From Bacillus_CJ salitolerans (GTDB lineage: Bacteria; Bacillota; Bacilli; Bacillales; SA4), in assembly GCF_042680805.1 (NCBI RefSeq), contig NZ_JBHUEM010000011.1:1-64000 (forward strand): a stretch of DNA of 64,000 bases, read 5' to 3'. Below the pieces are notes generated by a model. That model ran no database searches, had not been told where the DNA came from, and saw only the letters and a list, made by a program, of their open reading frames with translations. Made by a program: the position numbers and the translations under genes. Each line of letters begins with the position of its first letter. Position 1 is the stretch's first letter. This document shows, in pieces, positions 1-10,003 of the stretch.

Positions 1-111
1 GTAAAATAGTGGGGGCAATTTCCTCTTTATAAGAAAAAATGAAAAACTAAGATAAAAAGAGATATTTAAAGTAAGTGTCCTAAATAAGGGGGCCAACCCG
101 CTTTACTAAAC

Positions 112-174
112 TTATCAGCAACTTCAAAATATTTATCAGCAACTATCCTAATTTTATCAGCAACTTTTTAAGTT
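112..174. repeat. Three tandem 21-bp intergenic units
   Basis: Three copies of TTATCAGCAACT begin at 112, 133 and 154, exactly 21 bp apart; the remaining 9 bases of each unit vary. The segment is AT-rich and no credible gene covers it. Unit length and core resemble a longer, more degenerate array at 38,555-38,740, whose core is close to ATTTACCGGTCAA. The function is unknown. Confidence 0.75.
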
Positions 175-249
175 ACGAAAACATCTATTTCACTATGTAT
201 AAGTTGGCTAGCCTACTTTCTAGTGAGTAGTACCACCGTAAAGGATACT

Positions 250-440
250 TATGCTTTCTGAAATTATGAACAAAAGGCTCAGGGCACCCCGTTTAGCCTC
301 AGGCAGAGCAAATGTTCCTAAAGGGTGCTTTTCCCCATTTTCTCATTTAGGGTTCTTTGACCTCGATGGCTGGGTGCTGGAGCTGGATTCCAAGTCACTA
401 GCCCAGTCTCTTGCTGAAAACTTTTATACTTTCCTAATAA
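250..440. other. GC-richer non-coding segment with possible stems
   Basis: This stretch is clearly richer in G and C than its surroundings and lies just downstream of the LytTR regulator gene. It can form short stems, for example CTGGG (370-374) with CCCAG (402-406). A 64-codon frame at 251-445 has no convincing ribosome site and does not look like a known protein, so I do not call it. It may be a structured RNA or a relic of a gene or mobile element. Confidence 0.25.
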
Positions 441-446
441 TATAAA

Positions 447-474
447 AAAGACAGACGCTATATCGTCTGTCTTT
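447..474 (-). terminator. Rho-independent terminator of the LytTR regulator operon
   Basis: AAAGACAGACG pairs perfectly with CGTCTGTCTTT around a 6-base loop. Read on the minus strand the hairpin runs into a T-rich tail, and it overlaps the stop codon of the regulator gene. Confidence 0.85.
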
Positions 475-1195
475 AATCGAGTAGATAACTCCGACTCTTT
501 AATTCTTGTATATCATTTATTTTATGCTTTGAAATTCTTGCTGTAAGTGGACTATTTTTGAAATAGGCAATAAACATTTGACCACTTTTTTCGATTTTAT
601 TTAGTAAATATAAATTAATAATATAAGACCTATGTGATAATATAAAGCGCGAATCCAATAAACCTTCATATTCTGTTAATGGTTCATTTGTTTCAAAAGA
701 ACCTTGCTGAGTATGAACCACCGATTTCCTTTCAATCTTCTCAATAAAAATAATTTCATCAAAAGGAATAAAGCATATATGGTTTTGTCCCTTAACAGCT
801 AGCTCTTTAACATAGCTTTGGTTCTTTTGATCTTCTAAAGGGATGATGACCTTCGAAAGTGCCTTATACAATCTTTCTCTCTCAACTGGTTTTAAAATAT
901 AGTCCACAGCATCTATATTGAAGGCATCAATTGCAAAGTCATCATGTCCCGTAATGAAGATAATCTTTAAATTCGGTACCAATTCTTTGCATGATTTAAC
1001 GGCTTCCAAACCACTCAATCGTGGCATTACAATATCAACTAATGCAACATCAGGCTTCTTTGAATGAATCAGTTGAATCAGTTCTTCACCGTTTGCTGCT
1101 TCTCCTACTACACTGCAGTTCGGTAAGTCTTTAATAAAATGAACCAATACCTTTCTTGATGCAAGGTCATCCTCTGCAATGATTATTTTTATCAT
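473..1195 (-). CDS. LytTR-family response regulator
   Basis: A 240-residue two-component regulator. The receiver domain (about 1-120) has the acidic pocket E8/D9, phospho-acceptor D54, T83 and K103. A LytTR DNA-binding domain (about 140-235) contains the typical FILSHRSYIIN segment. It should bind promoter DNA when phosphorylated. The start codon directly follows the stop of a decayed receiver gene, with AGGGGG as ribosome site, so translation was probably coupled. The partner is most likely the kinase at 1631-3838 in the same operon. The target genes are not evident. Family assignment is firm. Confidence 0.93.
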   Translation of the reverse strand: MIKIIIAEDDLASRKVLVHFIKDLPNCSVVGEAANGEELIQLIHSKKPDVALVDIVMPRLSGLEAVKSCKELVPNLKIIFITGHDDFAIDAFNIDAVDYILKPVERERLYKALSKVIIPLEDQKNQSYVKELAVKGQNHICFIPFDEIIFIEKIERKSVVHTQQGSFETNEPLTEYEGLLDSRFILSHRSYIINLYLLNKIEKSGQMFIAYFKNSPLTARISKHKINDIQELKSRSYLLD

Positions 1196-1560
1196 CTAAG
1201 ACCCCCTTCGATCATTCATTTTATTATCAATAGTTACTAGAAGTCTTTGGATGTCTATTGGTTTCGTTATATATTGAGTAGTTCCCATTGATAATGACTT
1301 TCCAATGTCACGTTTCCTGCATTCGAACTCATTATAATGATTGGTATATTACTAGTTTTGTGATTGTCCCTTATCATTGCCAGGATATCTAATCCATGAT
1401 AATCAGGCAAATACAGATCTAGCATACTAATAGTAATATTCCTTTTTTCAATATACTTTAAACCTTTTCTCCCATTGTCGGCATGAATGATATCCACTTT
1501 TTCATCATATTGTTTAAAAGCAGTTTCATATAAGGTAAAGGTTCATATACCTATCTTCAT
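1196..1560 (-). pseudogene. Decayed single-domain (CheY-like) response regulator
   Basis: The middle part (1267-1497) reads as a receiver domain: HADNGRKGLKYIEK, then the phospho-acceptor region LDLYLPDYHGLDIL and IPIIIMSS. After NVTLE the frame ends. A different frame continues as the receiver C-terminus, GTTQYITKPIDIQRLL, to a TAG at 1196-1198 touching the next start codon. Upstream, the expected beginning (M-K-I-G-I at 1560) is followed by an in-frame TGA. There are thus at least two lesions, one nonsense and one frameshift. It lies between the kinase and LytTR genes and was probably a phosphorelay partner. Sequencing error could explain one lesion but is unlikely to explain both. Confidence 0.8.
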
Positions 1561-1630
1561 TATATCAGATGGTAGCTTATAGATGCTTTAGTGACTTGTA
1601 ATCAATAGTCAACATTGAGAAGATCTGTTT

Positions 1631-3838
1631 CTAAGTTACATGCTTAATGAGTGGGAACGATAGACATACAATAGTACCATGATTTTCAAAACTATTTAGA
1701 GCAATTTCACCATCCATGCTCTCCACTATCTGTTTTACAAGCGTTAGTCCTATTCCCGCACCATTCGCATATTCTCTGTTAAAGCTACTTCTAAAGAATG
1801 GATCAAAGACCTTTTCTACATCAGAAGCTGGAATTCCTACACCTGTATCTCTAATCGAAACCGTAAGTCGTTCCTGTTCATTCGATACATCAACATATAC
1901 GATGCCACCATTTGGCGTATACTTAATGGCATTATCAATCAAATTAATGAATACTTGTCTTAATTTTGTTGGGTCACCAATCATAACTAACTCTTCTTTT
2001 ATTTCCTGTATAATTTGTATATTCTTTTTCTTTGTTAGTGGTCCAAAAAGTCCTGTAACTTCACTGATTACAGACCCTATCTCAATTTCACTTAACGAAA
2101 ACTTCAGCTTCCCACTTTCAATCCGATTTAAGTCTACAATGGTATTGATTAGTTGGAGCAAATGACGACCGGCTCGCATGATTTCCCTAACATGATCATG
2201 TTGCTCTTCACTTAGACTTCCATCCATCTCTAACACTTGAGCAAAACCTAGTACCCCATTTAGAGGTGTTCGCAATTCATGACTCATTTTTGATATGAAA
2301 TCAGACTTAGCATGATTTGCTTGATCCGCTTCACGCTTTGCCGTTAATAGCTCTTGTTCAACCTGCTTTTGTTTTGATATATCAACGACTGAACCGATCA
2401 CTTCTACCACATGTCCATTTTCATTTTTAATGGGGACTAAGCTTAATAGAAGCTCATATTTCAAATACGAGTTTTCATATGTGACATATTCCCCATTCCA
2501 AGCTTTATTAAAATGTAGTAGATTTCTTTTATATTCATCTTCATGTAATGGAAAGTCGGAGAACTTAGTTCCTACAATGTGTGTTGATACTAAATCTATT
2601 TTTTTCATAAGTTGGCCATCAATAAACGTTAACACAAAATCTTCTTTCTCTTTTTTCATCTTGAATAAAATTCCAACCTGACTATGAATAAGGTGCTTTA
2701 ACTCCTGTTCCGACTCCTCTTTTACTCTCTGTAGCCGTTTTTGTTCACTAATATCCTTTGCCATTACGATATACCCTTGTAATTGATTCTTTAACTGAAT
2801 CGGCATTATCGTTAGTAAAACCTCAATGATTTCGCCAGCCTTAGTTAACATATTGAACTCAGAGAGCTGATCTTCTTGATCCATCTTCACTAGCTGATGA
2901 ATAAATTCTGCTGTATTGATGGGACGATTAGCAAGAAGGCTTAAAATGGAGGATTGAATAAGCTCACTTTTAAAGTAACCAAGCTTCAATGCACACGCTT
3001 CATTTACGTCAAGAATTAGTCCATCGGAGTCAAATTTAATCATAATCATAGGACTATTGTTTACTAATAATGTATTTTGTTCATTCAGCCTCTGTTTTTC
3101 ATTTTCTGTTGAGTACCGTTCATAATACGTTGTCATAAGGATGATGATATGGATAAACACAGTAGAAACCCCGACTAAGGTTATTATAAGCGTTTTATCT
3201 GTATTTATGACACTAGATGTTGGAATAGTAGAATCATAAAATAACGTAGTAGATTTTAATAAAACGTAGTGATAAACAAAAACTAGAGTACTGATTAGTA
3301 ACGATCCTAGTATGAAAAGAGAAGGTCTGTTTACGCTCCCGTTTTTTGCAAAGGTCATCATAAGACCAAGTACAAAGAGTGCCAAGAAAATAAAAGTAGC
3401 TGGAAGAATTGCTATGTAATTTATAGTAAATGAGTATTGCCCATCTAACGCCCATACACCTAGTCCGTAAATACTATTAATCGTCATAAAAAATGCAATA
3501 GCAGAAGCAACTAGTCTATACCTTCTTGAAATTTTATTTAATATGAATATAGTAATGATGGCAAAAATGAATGGAATAATGAACGAAGCACATATCATCA
3601 AAATTCTGTAATCTAAAAATATGGATTCATAATACCCTAACATCGTAATATAGTGAACTGCAAATAAGCCTAAACTGGTCGAAAATGCTGCTAACACTTT
3701 AAGAAAAAATCGGTTGATTCGGTGAGTCAAAACAGAAATTCTCGATACTAAATGCAGCGTGATGAAAACTGTCAGGAAACTTACGATAATCGTAAAGATA
3801 GATGCTTGTATACTAAATGTTTCTTCTATAATCGTCAT
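1631..3838 (-). CDS. MHYT-like, PAS-PAS sensor histidine kinase
   Basis: A 735-residue membrane kinase. The N-terminal 240 residues hold about seven hydrophobic helices and a degenerate MHYT signature (AVHYITMLGYY; compare SMHYxGM). MHYT domains are proposed sensors of oxygen, NO or CO through bound metal. Two PAS domains follow (about 255-370 and 380-490), then HisKA with phospho-acceptor motif SHELRTPLNG and an HATPase with DNAIKYTPNGG, DTGVGIP and GAGIGLTLVK. All catalytic boxes look intact. It is the first gene of a three-gene operon with the decayed receiver and the LytTR regulator. AGGGGA upstream supports the start. Confidence 0.9.
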   Translation of the reverse strand: MTIIEETFSIQASIFTIIVSFLTVFITLHLVSRISVLTHRINRFFLKVLAAFSTSLGLFAVHYITMLGYYESIFLDYRILMICASFIIPFIFAIITIFILNKISRRYRLVASAIAFFMTINSIYGLGVWALDGQYSFTINYIAILPATFIFLALFVLGLMMTFAKNGSVNRPSLFILGSLLISTLVFVYHYVLLKSTTLFYDSTIPTSSVINTDKTLIITLVGVSTVFIHIIILMTTYYERYSTENEKQRLNEQNTLLVNNSPMIMIKFDSDGLILDVNEACALKLGYFKSELIQSSILSLLANRPINTAEFIHQLVKMDQEDQLSEFNMLTKAGEIIEVLLTIMPIQLKNQLQGYIVMAKDISEQKRLQRVKEESEQELKHLIHSQVGILFKMKKEKEDFVLTFIDGQLMKKIDLVSTHIVGTKFSDFPLHEDEYKRNLLHFNKAWNGEYVTYENSYLKYELLLSLVPIKNENGHVVEVIGSVVDISKQKQVEQELLTAKREADQANHAKSDFISKMSHELRTPLNGVLGFAQVLEMDGSLSEEQHDHVREIMRAGRHLLQLINTIVDLNRIESGKLKFSLSEIEIGSVISEVTGLFGPLTKKKNIQIIQEIKEELVMIGDPTKLRQVFINLIDNAIKYTPNGGIVYVDVSNEQERLTVSIRDTGVGIPASDVEKVFDPFFRSSFNREYANGAGIGLTLVKQIVESMDGEIALNSFENHGTIVCLSFPLIKHVT

Positions 3839-4181
3839 CGAGCAAGAGTCCCCTTTTCGCTATATGGTTTTTAGATTAACAATTTGACTACTGAACAACA
3901 AGTTGAAAATTTTTGAAATTTTCCTACTTCAAAAAAAAACACATGCACTGCATGCTTAATGAAGCAAAACAGAGCCCATGTTTCATTTACCATTTGTTCT
4001 TAGAAAATTGTATTTGATGAAAAACTCATTCAGTTCTTTACTGCATTTCAATACTTTTAAAGATGATAGTATTTCTTCTCTTCCGATTGCGAACAGTTCC
4101 TAATGTTTTCTTGCAATTTCTCTCTCAAGTTTGACTTGAGCCTTTGATTCCGGACTGATTCAAATCACTTCTACCCATTCT

Positions 4182-6983
4182 TTAGACCATGCTTCGATAA
4201 AATAACTTTTCTTTATCTAGCAGTTTTTCAAACTCTTTCGTTGGAAGTGGAGAACTTATTAAAAACCCCTGGACCTCATGACAATGTAAATCATGTAAGT
4301 AATTTAATTGATCTTCATTTTCAACACCTTCTGCCACGACGTTTAAACCTAGTTTATTCGCCAAAGCGATCACGGCTGACACAATGACAGTATCGTTTTG
4401 GTCCGTTAAAAGTTCACTAATAAAGGACCGATCTATTTTAAGAGTATCTACTGGAAAACGCTTAAGGTAATGTAAGGAGGAGTACCCTGCTCCAAAATCG
4501 TCAATCGCAATGGACACCCCTATTTTCTTTAATTGCTTTAACGTCCGGATTGTCGCTCGGCGATTTTTCATAATTGCACTTTCCGTAATTTCAAGCTCTA
4601 GCCAAACCGGATCAATTCCCGTTTCTGTAATAATTTCTTTCACCGATTCTACTATACTATTATTTTGTAACTGAATGACAGATAAGTTTACAGCGACTTT
4701 TATCGGATGATAGCCGGCGTCTTGCCATTTCTTTGTTTGCAAGCATGCTTCCCGTAGCACCCACTCACCAATCGGCACAATTAATCCACATTCTTCAGCT
4801 ATCGGGATAAACTTTGCAGGAGAAATCATTCCTAAATCCTTCTGTTCCCATCTAATAAGGGCTTCCATTCCCGACATTTTCCCTGTTTTCGTATCCATCT
4901 TAGGTTGGTAATGCAAGTGGAATTCTTCATTTGCAATGGCATTTCGTAAATGCGACTCAAGAATCAGCTTGTTCGATAATAAGGATTTCATTTCTTCTGT
5001 GTAAAAACGGTAGGTGTTCTTTCCTTGTTCTTTCGCTTGGTACATAGCTGTATCTGCATGTTTAATTAAGGTCTCAACATCTTCTCCATCATGTGGGAAC
5101 ATACTAATTCCGATGCTTGTCGTTGTTGCAAAGGTTAACTGGTCAATTTGGTAAGGCTGAGCTAATGCATGTATTAATTTCGAAGCAATCGATGTTACTT
5201 GTTCTTTTTGATCAATGCATGGAAGGATAACCGTAAATTCATCCCCACCTAATCTTGATATGATATCTCGTTCATTTAAACAGTTCTGCAATCTTTCACT
5301 AACAGCCTGTAGTAATTTATCTCCCATACTATGTCCAAATGTGTCATTTACATATTTAAACCTGTCTAAATCCATAAATAATACCGCTAGCTTTGTATCA
5401 TCTTGTAAGCAAAGATCAATTTCTTCCTCTAAACACATTTTGAACTTGGAGCGATTCGGTAAGTTAGTTAAACTATCATGAAAAGCATGGTAGCGGATTT
5501 TCTCCTCATTCTTGATTCGGTCTGTAATATCAGTAGCAAAACAGAGGGTATGCTTACATTCACCATTTTCAATGATGGGAGTTTTTGAAACCTGCATCCA
5601 TCTCTCGTTTCCTTGACTATCCATCATCAGCGCATCAGGAATAAAAATCTCTTCCCTTGTCTCCATTACCTGTCGGTTTATCTCTAAATACTTTTCTACA
5701 TCGTCTCGATTCGGATTAAAATAGAGTTCTTTTTTTCCAACTAAATCCTGACTAGTCGTACCCAAAATATTCGCATATGCCTCATTCACAAAAGTAAATT
5801 TGCCTTCCCAATCCATGATGTAAATGGCACTTGGACTTTTATCAATTACATATTGTAGGAACTCTTTTTGGCTTTTTAACATTAATTCTTTTTGTAAAAG
5901 CTCCGTTCGGGTAACATCTAAATTATGAATCATCTCACTAAATTTGTGTGACAGTATCCCAATTTCATCCTTACCAGTAATGGTGTCAAATGGAAGTTCA
6001 AAGTTTCCACTGGCTACTTGATCGACAGCTAATGATAGTTTCCGAAGTGGTTTGATAGTCATTATGGCATGAATTGCAGCTAGAATGGTTATGAGTATCA
6101 TAACGATTACTGAAACGGCCCACAAGGACTTATTAAACTCCTTCACCGAAACTAATGTCGACTCAACTGGAACTTGTGCAACAACTCCCCATTCCACTTC
6201 AGGAACATATTGGTATGAAGAATACAATTCAACATTTAACGTATTGGTCACATGAAGATAGCCCGAGTTTTTTGCTAATAACTCCTGAACAATCTTATTA
6301 TCACTTACATCTTGTCCAAATAAATCTTGTCTAGGATGGGCAACTAGCTTTCCCTTTTGATCCACAATGTAGGCATAACTCTCTGAACCAATATATAAGT
6401 CCTTAAACATCGATTGAAATAAACCTTCCTTTAATAAATGAATGGATAAATGGACCACCCGATACAATTGGTTCTCAGAATTATATATAGGAACAGATAA
6501 TAACAGAATGGACTGATTGGAATCATTCTTAGTAATGACATGACTTAAGAAAGGTTTTTTCTTTTCGTCAAAATCCTGAAGGTATCCTAGGTACGACACT
6601 TGTTTATATTCTAGTAAGTCTAGTGAATAGTCACTAAGCATCCCACCATACTTATCTGTCACTGACCCTCCATCAAAAAATGGAGAAGCCTTCACGACCT
6701 TTTTCAGTTCTGCTTGTAAAATGAGTGGATCGTTTGAAATAAATTTCTCTTCCTGCTGGACTGTACTTGCAACCATTTGTACATTTTCCGCAAACATGTT
6801 GATCTGATGAGTAAGACGGTTCACAGCTGAATCTGTCATATCTCGAAACTGGTCTTTTGCAATTTTAGGTAGAATCAAATTTGAAACTACAAATATAATT
6901 CCTAATAACATGAAGCTTGTTATCACTAAGACAAGGAAAATCCTCCAAAAATAGCTAGATTTCCATGTATTATTACGTTTCAT
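4182..6983 (-). CDS. CACHE-HAMP-PAS-GGDEF-EAL cyclic-di-GMP protein
   Basis: A 933-residue membrane protein for cyclic-di-GMP synthesis and/or breakdown. A transmembrane helix (about 12-35) leads into an extracellular dCACHE sensor (about 40-280), a second helix (about 285-305), HAMP, and PAS (about 385-500). GGDEF (about 510-670) has intact RLGGDEF. EAL (about 690-925) has MEALIRW, ELEITESAIM, DDFGAGYSSL, LKIDRSFI and AEGVE. Both catalytic signatures look complete, so either activity is possible and the sensor may set the balance. It is transcribed alone. The chemoreceptor gene upstream points the same way but is separated by a hairpin. Confidence 0.93.
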   Translation of the reverse strand: MKRNNTWKSSYFWRIFLVLVITSFMLLGIIFVVSNLILPKIAKDQFRDMTDSAVNRLTHQINMFAENVQMVASTVQQEEKFISNDPLILQAELKKVVKASPFFDGGSVTDKYGGMLSDYSLDLLEYKQVSYLGYLQDFDEKKKPFLSHVITKNDSNQSILLLSVPIYNSENQLYRVVHLSIHLLKEGLFQSMFKDLYIGSESYAYIVDQKGKLVAHPRQDLFGQDVSDNKIVQELLAKNSGYLHVTNTLNVELYSSYQYVPEVEWGVVAQVPVESTLVSVKEFNKSLWAVSVIVMILITILAAIHAIMTIKPLRKLSLAVDQVASGNFELPFDTITGKDEIGILSHKFSEMIHNLDVTRTELLQKELMLKSQKEFLQYVIDKSPSAIYIMDWEGKFTFVNEAYANILGTTSQDLVGKKELYFNPNRDDVEKYLEINRQVMETREEIFIPDALMMDSQGNERWMQVSKTPIIENGECKHTLCFATDITDRIKNEEKIRYHAFHDSLTNLPNRSKFKMCLEEEIDLCLQDDTKLAVLFMDLDRFKYVNDTFGHSMGDKLLQAVSERLQNCLNERDIISRLGGDEFTVILPCIDQKEQVTSIASKLIHALAQPYQIDQLTFATTTSIGISMFPHDGEDVETLIKHADTAMYQAKEQGKNTYRFYTEEMKSLLSNKLILESHLRNAIANEEFHLHYQPKMDTKTGKMSGMEALIRWEQKDLGMISPAKFIPIAEECGLIVPIGEWVLREACLQTKKWQDAGYHPIKVAVNLSVIQLQNNSIVESVKEIITETGIDPVWLELEITESAIMKNRRATIRTLKQLKKIGVSIAIDDFGAGYSSLHYLKRFPVDTLKIDRSFISELLTDQNDTVIVSAVIALANKLGLNVVAEGVENEDQLNYLHDLHCHEVQGFLISSPLPTKEFEKLLDKEKLFYRSMV

Positions 6984-7150
6984 GTTGATCGCCTACTACC
7001 TACTACACATTCATACCATTTGATTATTTTCTTTGACCTAGCTCCCCTTGGAAAGTGATGAAAAATAGCGCTGGATTCTCTCTTTTCTAAACTAATCCCA
7101 TACATTTCACTATCGTTTTTAGTCACGATTATTCTCCTCCCAAAACAAGA

Positions 7151-7173
7151 GCTGTTAACCTATTGTTAACAGC
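7151..7173 (-). terminator. Terminator hairpin after the chemoreceptor gene
   Basis: GCTGTTAAC and GTTAACAGC form a perfect 9-bp stem with a 5-base loop about 75 bp beyond the chemoreceptor stop codon. On the minus strand it is followed by TCTTGTTTTG, a weak T tract. Confidence 0.6.
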
Positions 7174-7247
7174 CCGCTTCTCTATTTGTTCTAGCTGAGG
7201 TACTCTTTTCATACTGAGAAATTGGCTATTTATTGGATGTATTCTTC

Positions 7248-8927
7248 CTATATTTTAAATTTTCGAACCAATGAATTTAAGTTTTCAGCTAATTGAGCTA
7301 AGCTATCTGCACTTGACGAAACCTCTTCCATTGAACTCACTGTTTGCTGAGCGGAGGCTGATGTTTGCTCAATTCCAGCTGCAGCTTCTTCCGATACCGA
7401 CGCTATGTTAGAAATAGAACCATTCATTTCTTTACCATTGTCAGCGATTTCACTTAAACTCCTTGCAACACCTTCAATACTTGTACCCATGCCTGTTACT
7501 AAACGTTGGATATTCTTAAACGTTTCACTCGTAACTTTTATTTGCTCAGTCCCCTCCACAACTTGAGAATAGCCATCTTGTAGGGAGTTGACCACTTCAT
7601 TCGATTCCTCTTGCACGTTCTTTACTATCTCTGTTATATCTTCGATGGACGCTGAAACCTGTTCAGCAAGTTTACGTACTTCATCTGCTACTACAGCAAA
7701 TCCTCTTCCTTGTTCACCAGCACGAGCTGCCTCAATAGCTGCATTTAACGCTAATAAATTCGTTTGGGCTGAAATCTCTTGAATGACATCAACTAACTTA
7801 GAAATTTTCTGGGATTGCTGATCAAGGCCTTTTACTCGTTCTACTGCATTTCTGACAATTTGATCTATCGTCAGCATTTGTTCTTCAGATCGGTTCATTA
7901 AATCATTACCTTTTTGAGTATCTTGAAGAACTGTTTTTGAAGATACATTTATTCGATTACTTTCTTCGTGGGCAACAGCGATTTGTTCACTTAGCTGATC
8001 CATCATTTGGGCTAAATCACTTGAACTAGATGCTTGGTGTTCAGCACCTGCTGCTAGCTCCTGCATGGTTGAAGCAACTTGTTGACTTCCTTCTTTTATT
8101 TCACTAGCAGATTGGGTCAATTCCTCACTTTGTCCTGTAACCGTTTCACTCACTGAATTAATTTCAGCAAGTAAAACTTTTAAATGATCACTCATTTGGT
8201 TTGTAGCTTTGATGAGCTGTCCCACTTCATCTTTTGATTTTGATTTTAAATGATCTTGACTCAAGTCCCCTTGTGCAATTTCCTTCATTCTGTTCATTAC
8301 GACATGTATAGGTTTCGTTAAGGAATTTGAAATAAATGTAGCGACGACTAATCCTAAAATAACAATTAGAATGGATACCACTAGTCCAATCCATTTAATG
8401 CTTTCACCATGCTTTAATACTATCTCTCCATTGTGAGTAATTTTCTGTTCACGATTTTTAGAAAGGGCTTCAAATTCGCTTATTAATTCTCTAGCAAGTG
8501 GTTGAGCTTCAACATTCATGATCAGTTTTGCGGTTTCAATTTGTCCGCTATCGTAGGCTGGAAAAACCTTATCTGTAATAAGTGTTCGCCATTCCTTACT
8601 ACTTTCGATTAAGGCCTTTACTTCTTCAGAATCACTCATTTGCATTACTTCTTCTTGGAGAGATTTACTTTTTTCTGTGTATTCCATAAAATCTTCCTTA
8701 AACTCTTTATCACCATATAAAATATAGCCCCTAGCTAATGCAATTCGCTGAGCAATATTGAAGCTTAAGGTTTCATCTGCAATTAATAGAGGTAAATCCT
8801 CTTTAATGATGGCATTCGTTTCATTGTTTACTAATGTTATTGAAAAATAGTTATAAACGGCCATGATTACACTAAGACCGATTACGATTAAAAAACTTAA
8901 TAAGATTTTCAAGCGTATACTTTTCAT
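7248..8927 (-). CDS. Methyl-accepting chemotaxis protein
   Basis: A 559-residue transmembrane chemoreceptor signalling to CheA/CheW and the flagellar motor. It has an N-terminal helix (about 6-28), a helical ligand-binding region typical of four-helix-bundle receptors (about 30-180), a second helix (about 183-205), HAMP, and a long cytoplasmic coiled coil. The hairpin tip is the conserved core AIEAARAGEQGRGFAVVADE, followed by VRKLAEQ. Q/E-rich stretches on both arms are likely methylation and deamidation sites. The ligand cannot be read from sequence. It is a single-gene unit next to cyclic-di-GMP genes. Confidence 0.95.
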   Translation of the reverse strand: MKSIRLKILLSFLIVIGLSVIMAVYNYFSITLVNNETNAIIKEDLPLLIADETLSFNIAQRIALARGYILYGDKEFKEDFMEYTEKSKSLQEEVMQMSDSEEVKALIESSKEWRTLITDKVFPAYDSGQIETAKLIMNVEAQPLARELISEFEALSKNREQKITHNGEIVLKHGESIKWIGLVVSILIVILGLVVATFISNSLTKPIHVVMNRMKEIAQGDLSQDHLKSKSKDEVGQLIKATNQMSDHLKVLLAEINSVSETVTGQSEELTQSASEIKEGSQQVASTMQELAAGAEHQASSSSDLAQMMDQLSEQIAVAHEESNRINVSSKTVLQDTQKGNDLMNRSEEQMLTIDQIVRNAVERVKGLDQQSQKISKLVDVIQEISAQTNLLALNAAIEAARAGEQGRGFAVVADEVRKLAEQVSASIEDITEIVKNVQEESNEVVNSLQDGYSQVVEGTEQIKVTSETFKNIQRLVTGMGTSIEGVARSLSEIADNGKEMNGSISNIASVSEEAAAGIEQTSASAQQTVSSMEEVSSSADSLAQLAENLNSLVRKFKI

Positions 8928-9141
8928 GTTCCCTCACCAATCCTTATAATGATTTTAATCCCATTACTTCCTTTTTGTTCGCACCGTGACTTTTATCCTA
9001 AATATCCACTTCTATCATAATAAAATCTAGGTATATAGTCCAGTAGCGTTTAAGCATAAAACATGTCCAATTAAACACTCTTCTTTTCCTCTGAGTCTAA
9101 AAATCTATCTATTTAGGACAAATTTCTGTTTTTTTCGACAA

Positions 9142-9171
9142 AAATAGACACGATTTTTGTCGTGTCTATTT
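9142..9171. other. Isolated 12-bp hairpin
   Basis: AAATAGACACGA pairs with TCGTGTCTATTT around a 6-base loop in the gap between the chemoreceptor and the small protein gene. Neither side carries a clear T tract, so termination is uncertain. The rest of 8930-9560 has no intact gene. Confidence 0.5.
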
Positions 9172-9373
9172 AGCAAGAATCTCTTCCCACTCTCCTTCTA
9201 TTTCCCGGAATCCTAGTCTCCCATGGGCTAATTTATTTCCTACTGTTACGACTAAATATAGCTCTCGGTAACCGTGTATTATTAACCGTATGGAGTGCCT
9301 AGCACCCCATTAACACTTTTTATGTAGGAAAAATTCGTTTATTTAAAGATTCAAACAATATATTCAATTTCAA

Positions 9374-9530
9374 CTACTCTTTAAGTATTCCAAGACCTTG
9401 AACAATATCTACTTTTTCAATAGACAGTGCACGGCCTGCATTTTGAATAATTTCTTTTTGCACTAGTTCAGCTTTACGAATGGTTTATAGTACATCACTT
9501 TCAACTTTAGAAAAGGTATAATGCCTTTTC
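9374..9530 (-). pseudogene. Possible gene remnant
   Basis: The minus strand here reads like protein, KAELVQKEIIQNAGRALSIE then KVDIVQGLGILKE and a TAG stop at 9374-9376. It is preceded by an in-frame TAA, and no start codon or ribosome site fits. I do not recognise the family. It may be the C-terminal relic of a deleted gene, or chance. Confidence 0.3.
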
Positions 9531-9563
9531 AAAAAAAGACAAAAACAGGATGGAGCAAAAATT

Positions 9564-9791
9564 TTATCTCTTTCCTTTATTCTTATCCTTATCATCCCCT
9601 TGATCTTCATCCTCTGCTAATACTTCTTGTTCTTCATGAAAGGCTACCTCTGTTTGTCCAGTAATTTCATCAAAGGGTGTATAAAATGGTGTTATATTTC
9701 GTTTTTTTACAAACACTTTATAAAAACCGATAAAGACCAATATTACAATTACAATTGGAAAGCCGATGGTCATCAAATCCAAAGGATTCAT
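9564..9791 (-). CDS. Small DUF3951-like membrane protein
   Basis: A 75-residue protein with one N-terminal transmembrane helix (about 8-27), a basic stop-transfer KKR, the segment YTPFDEITGQTEVAFHEE, and a highly charged Asp/Glu/Lys tail. The YTPFD-ITGQ-FHEE pattern matches my recollection of the Bacillales DUF3951 family, whose function is unknown. A GGAG ribosome site lies 7 bases before the ATG. It stands alone in a gene-poor stretch. The coding call is fairly sure; the family is from memory. Confidence 0.7.
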   Translation of the reverse strand: MNPLDLMTIGFPIVIVILVFIGFYKVFVKKRNITPFYTPFDEITGQTEVAFHEEQEVLAEDEDQGDDKDKNKGKR

Positions 9792-10003
9792 TTACATTCT
9801 CCTCTCATTTTCCAACTACTATATTTTTTAATATACGGAATAAGTGGTTAAAAGCTTCACAACTCATGTTGTGGCCAATCACAATTGTATGAATTTTCCA
9901 ATTTCATTTATAATTATATACCATTTTTTTGCTTAATCACTCATCTACATGTACAAAAATGAATGAATAAAATTGTCAGATCCTTGAAAAAAATTAAAGA
10001 TGT

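Noticed and set aside
112..174. Possible CRISPR array
   Set aside because: Units are only 21 bp without spacers and there are no cas genes; the same applies to 38,555-38,740.
251..445. 64-codon plus-strand frame
   Set aside because: No ribosome site, no family resemblance, and it runs over the LytTR terminator region.
9142..9171. Hairpin as a terminator
   Set aside because: Strong stem but no T tract on either strand; listed only as a hairpin.
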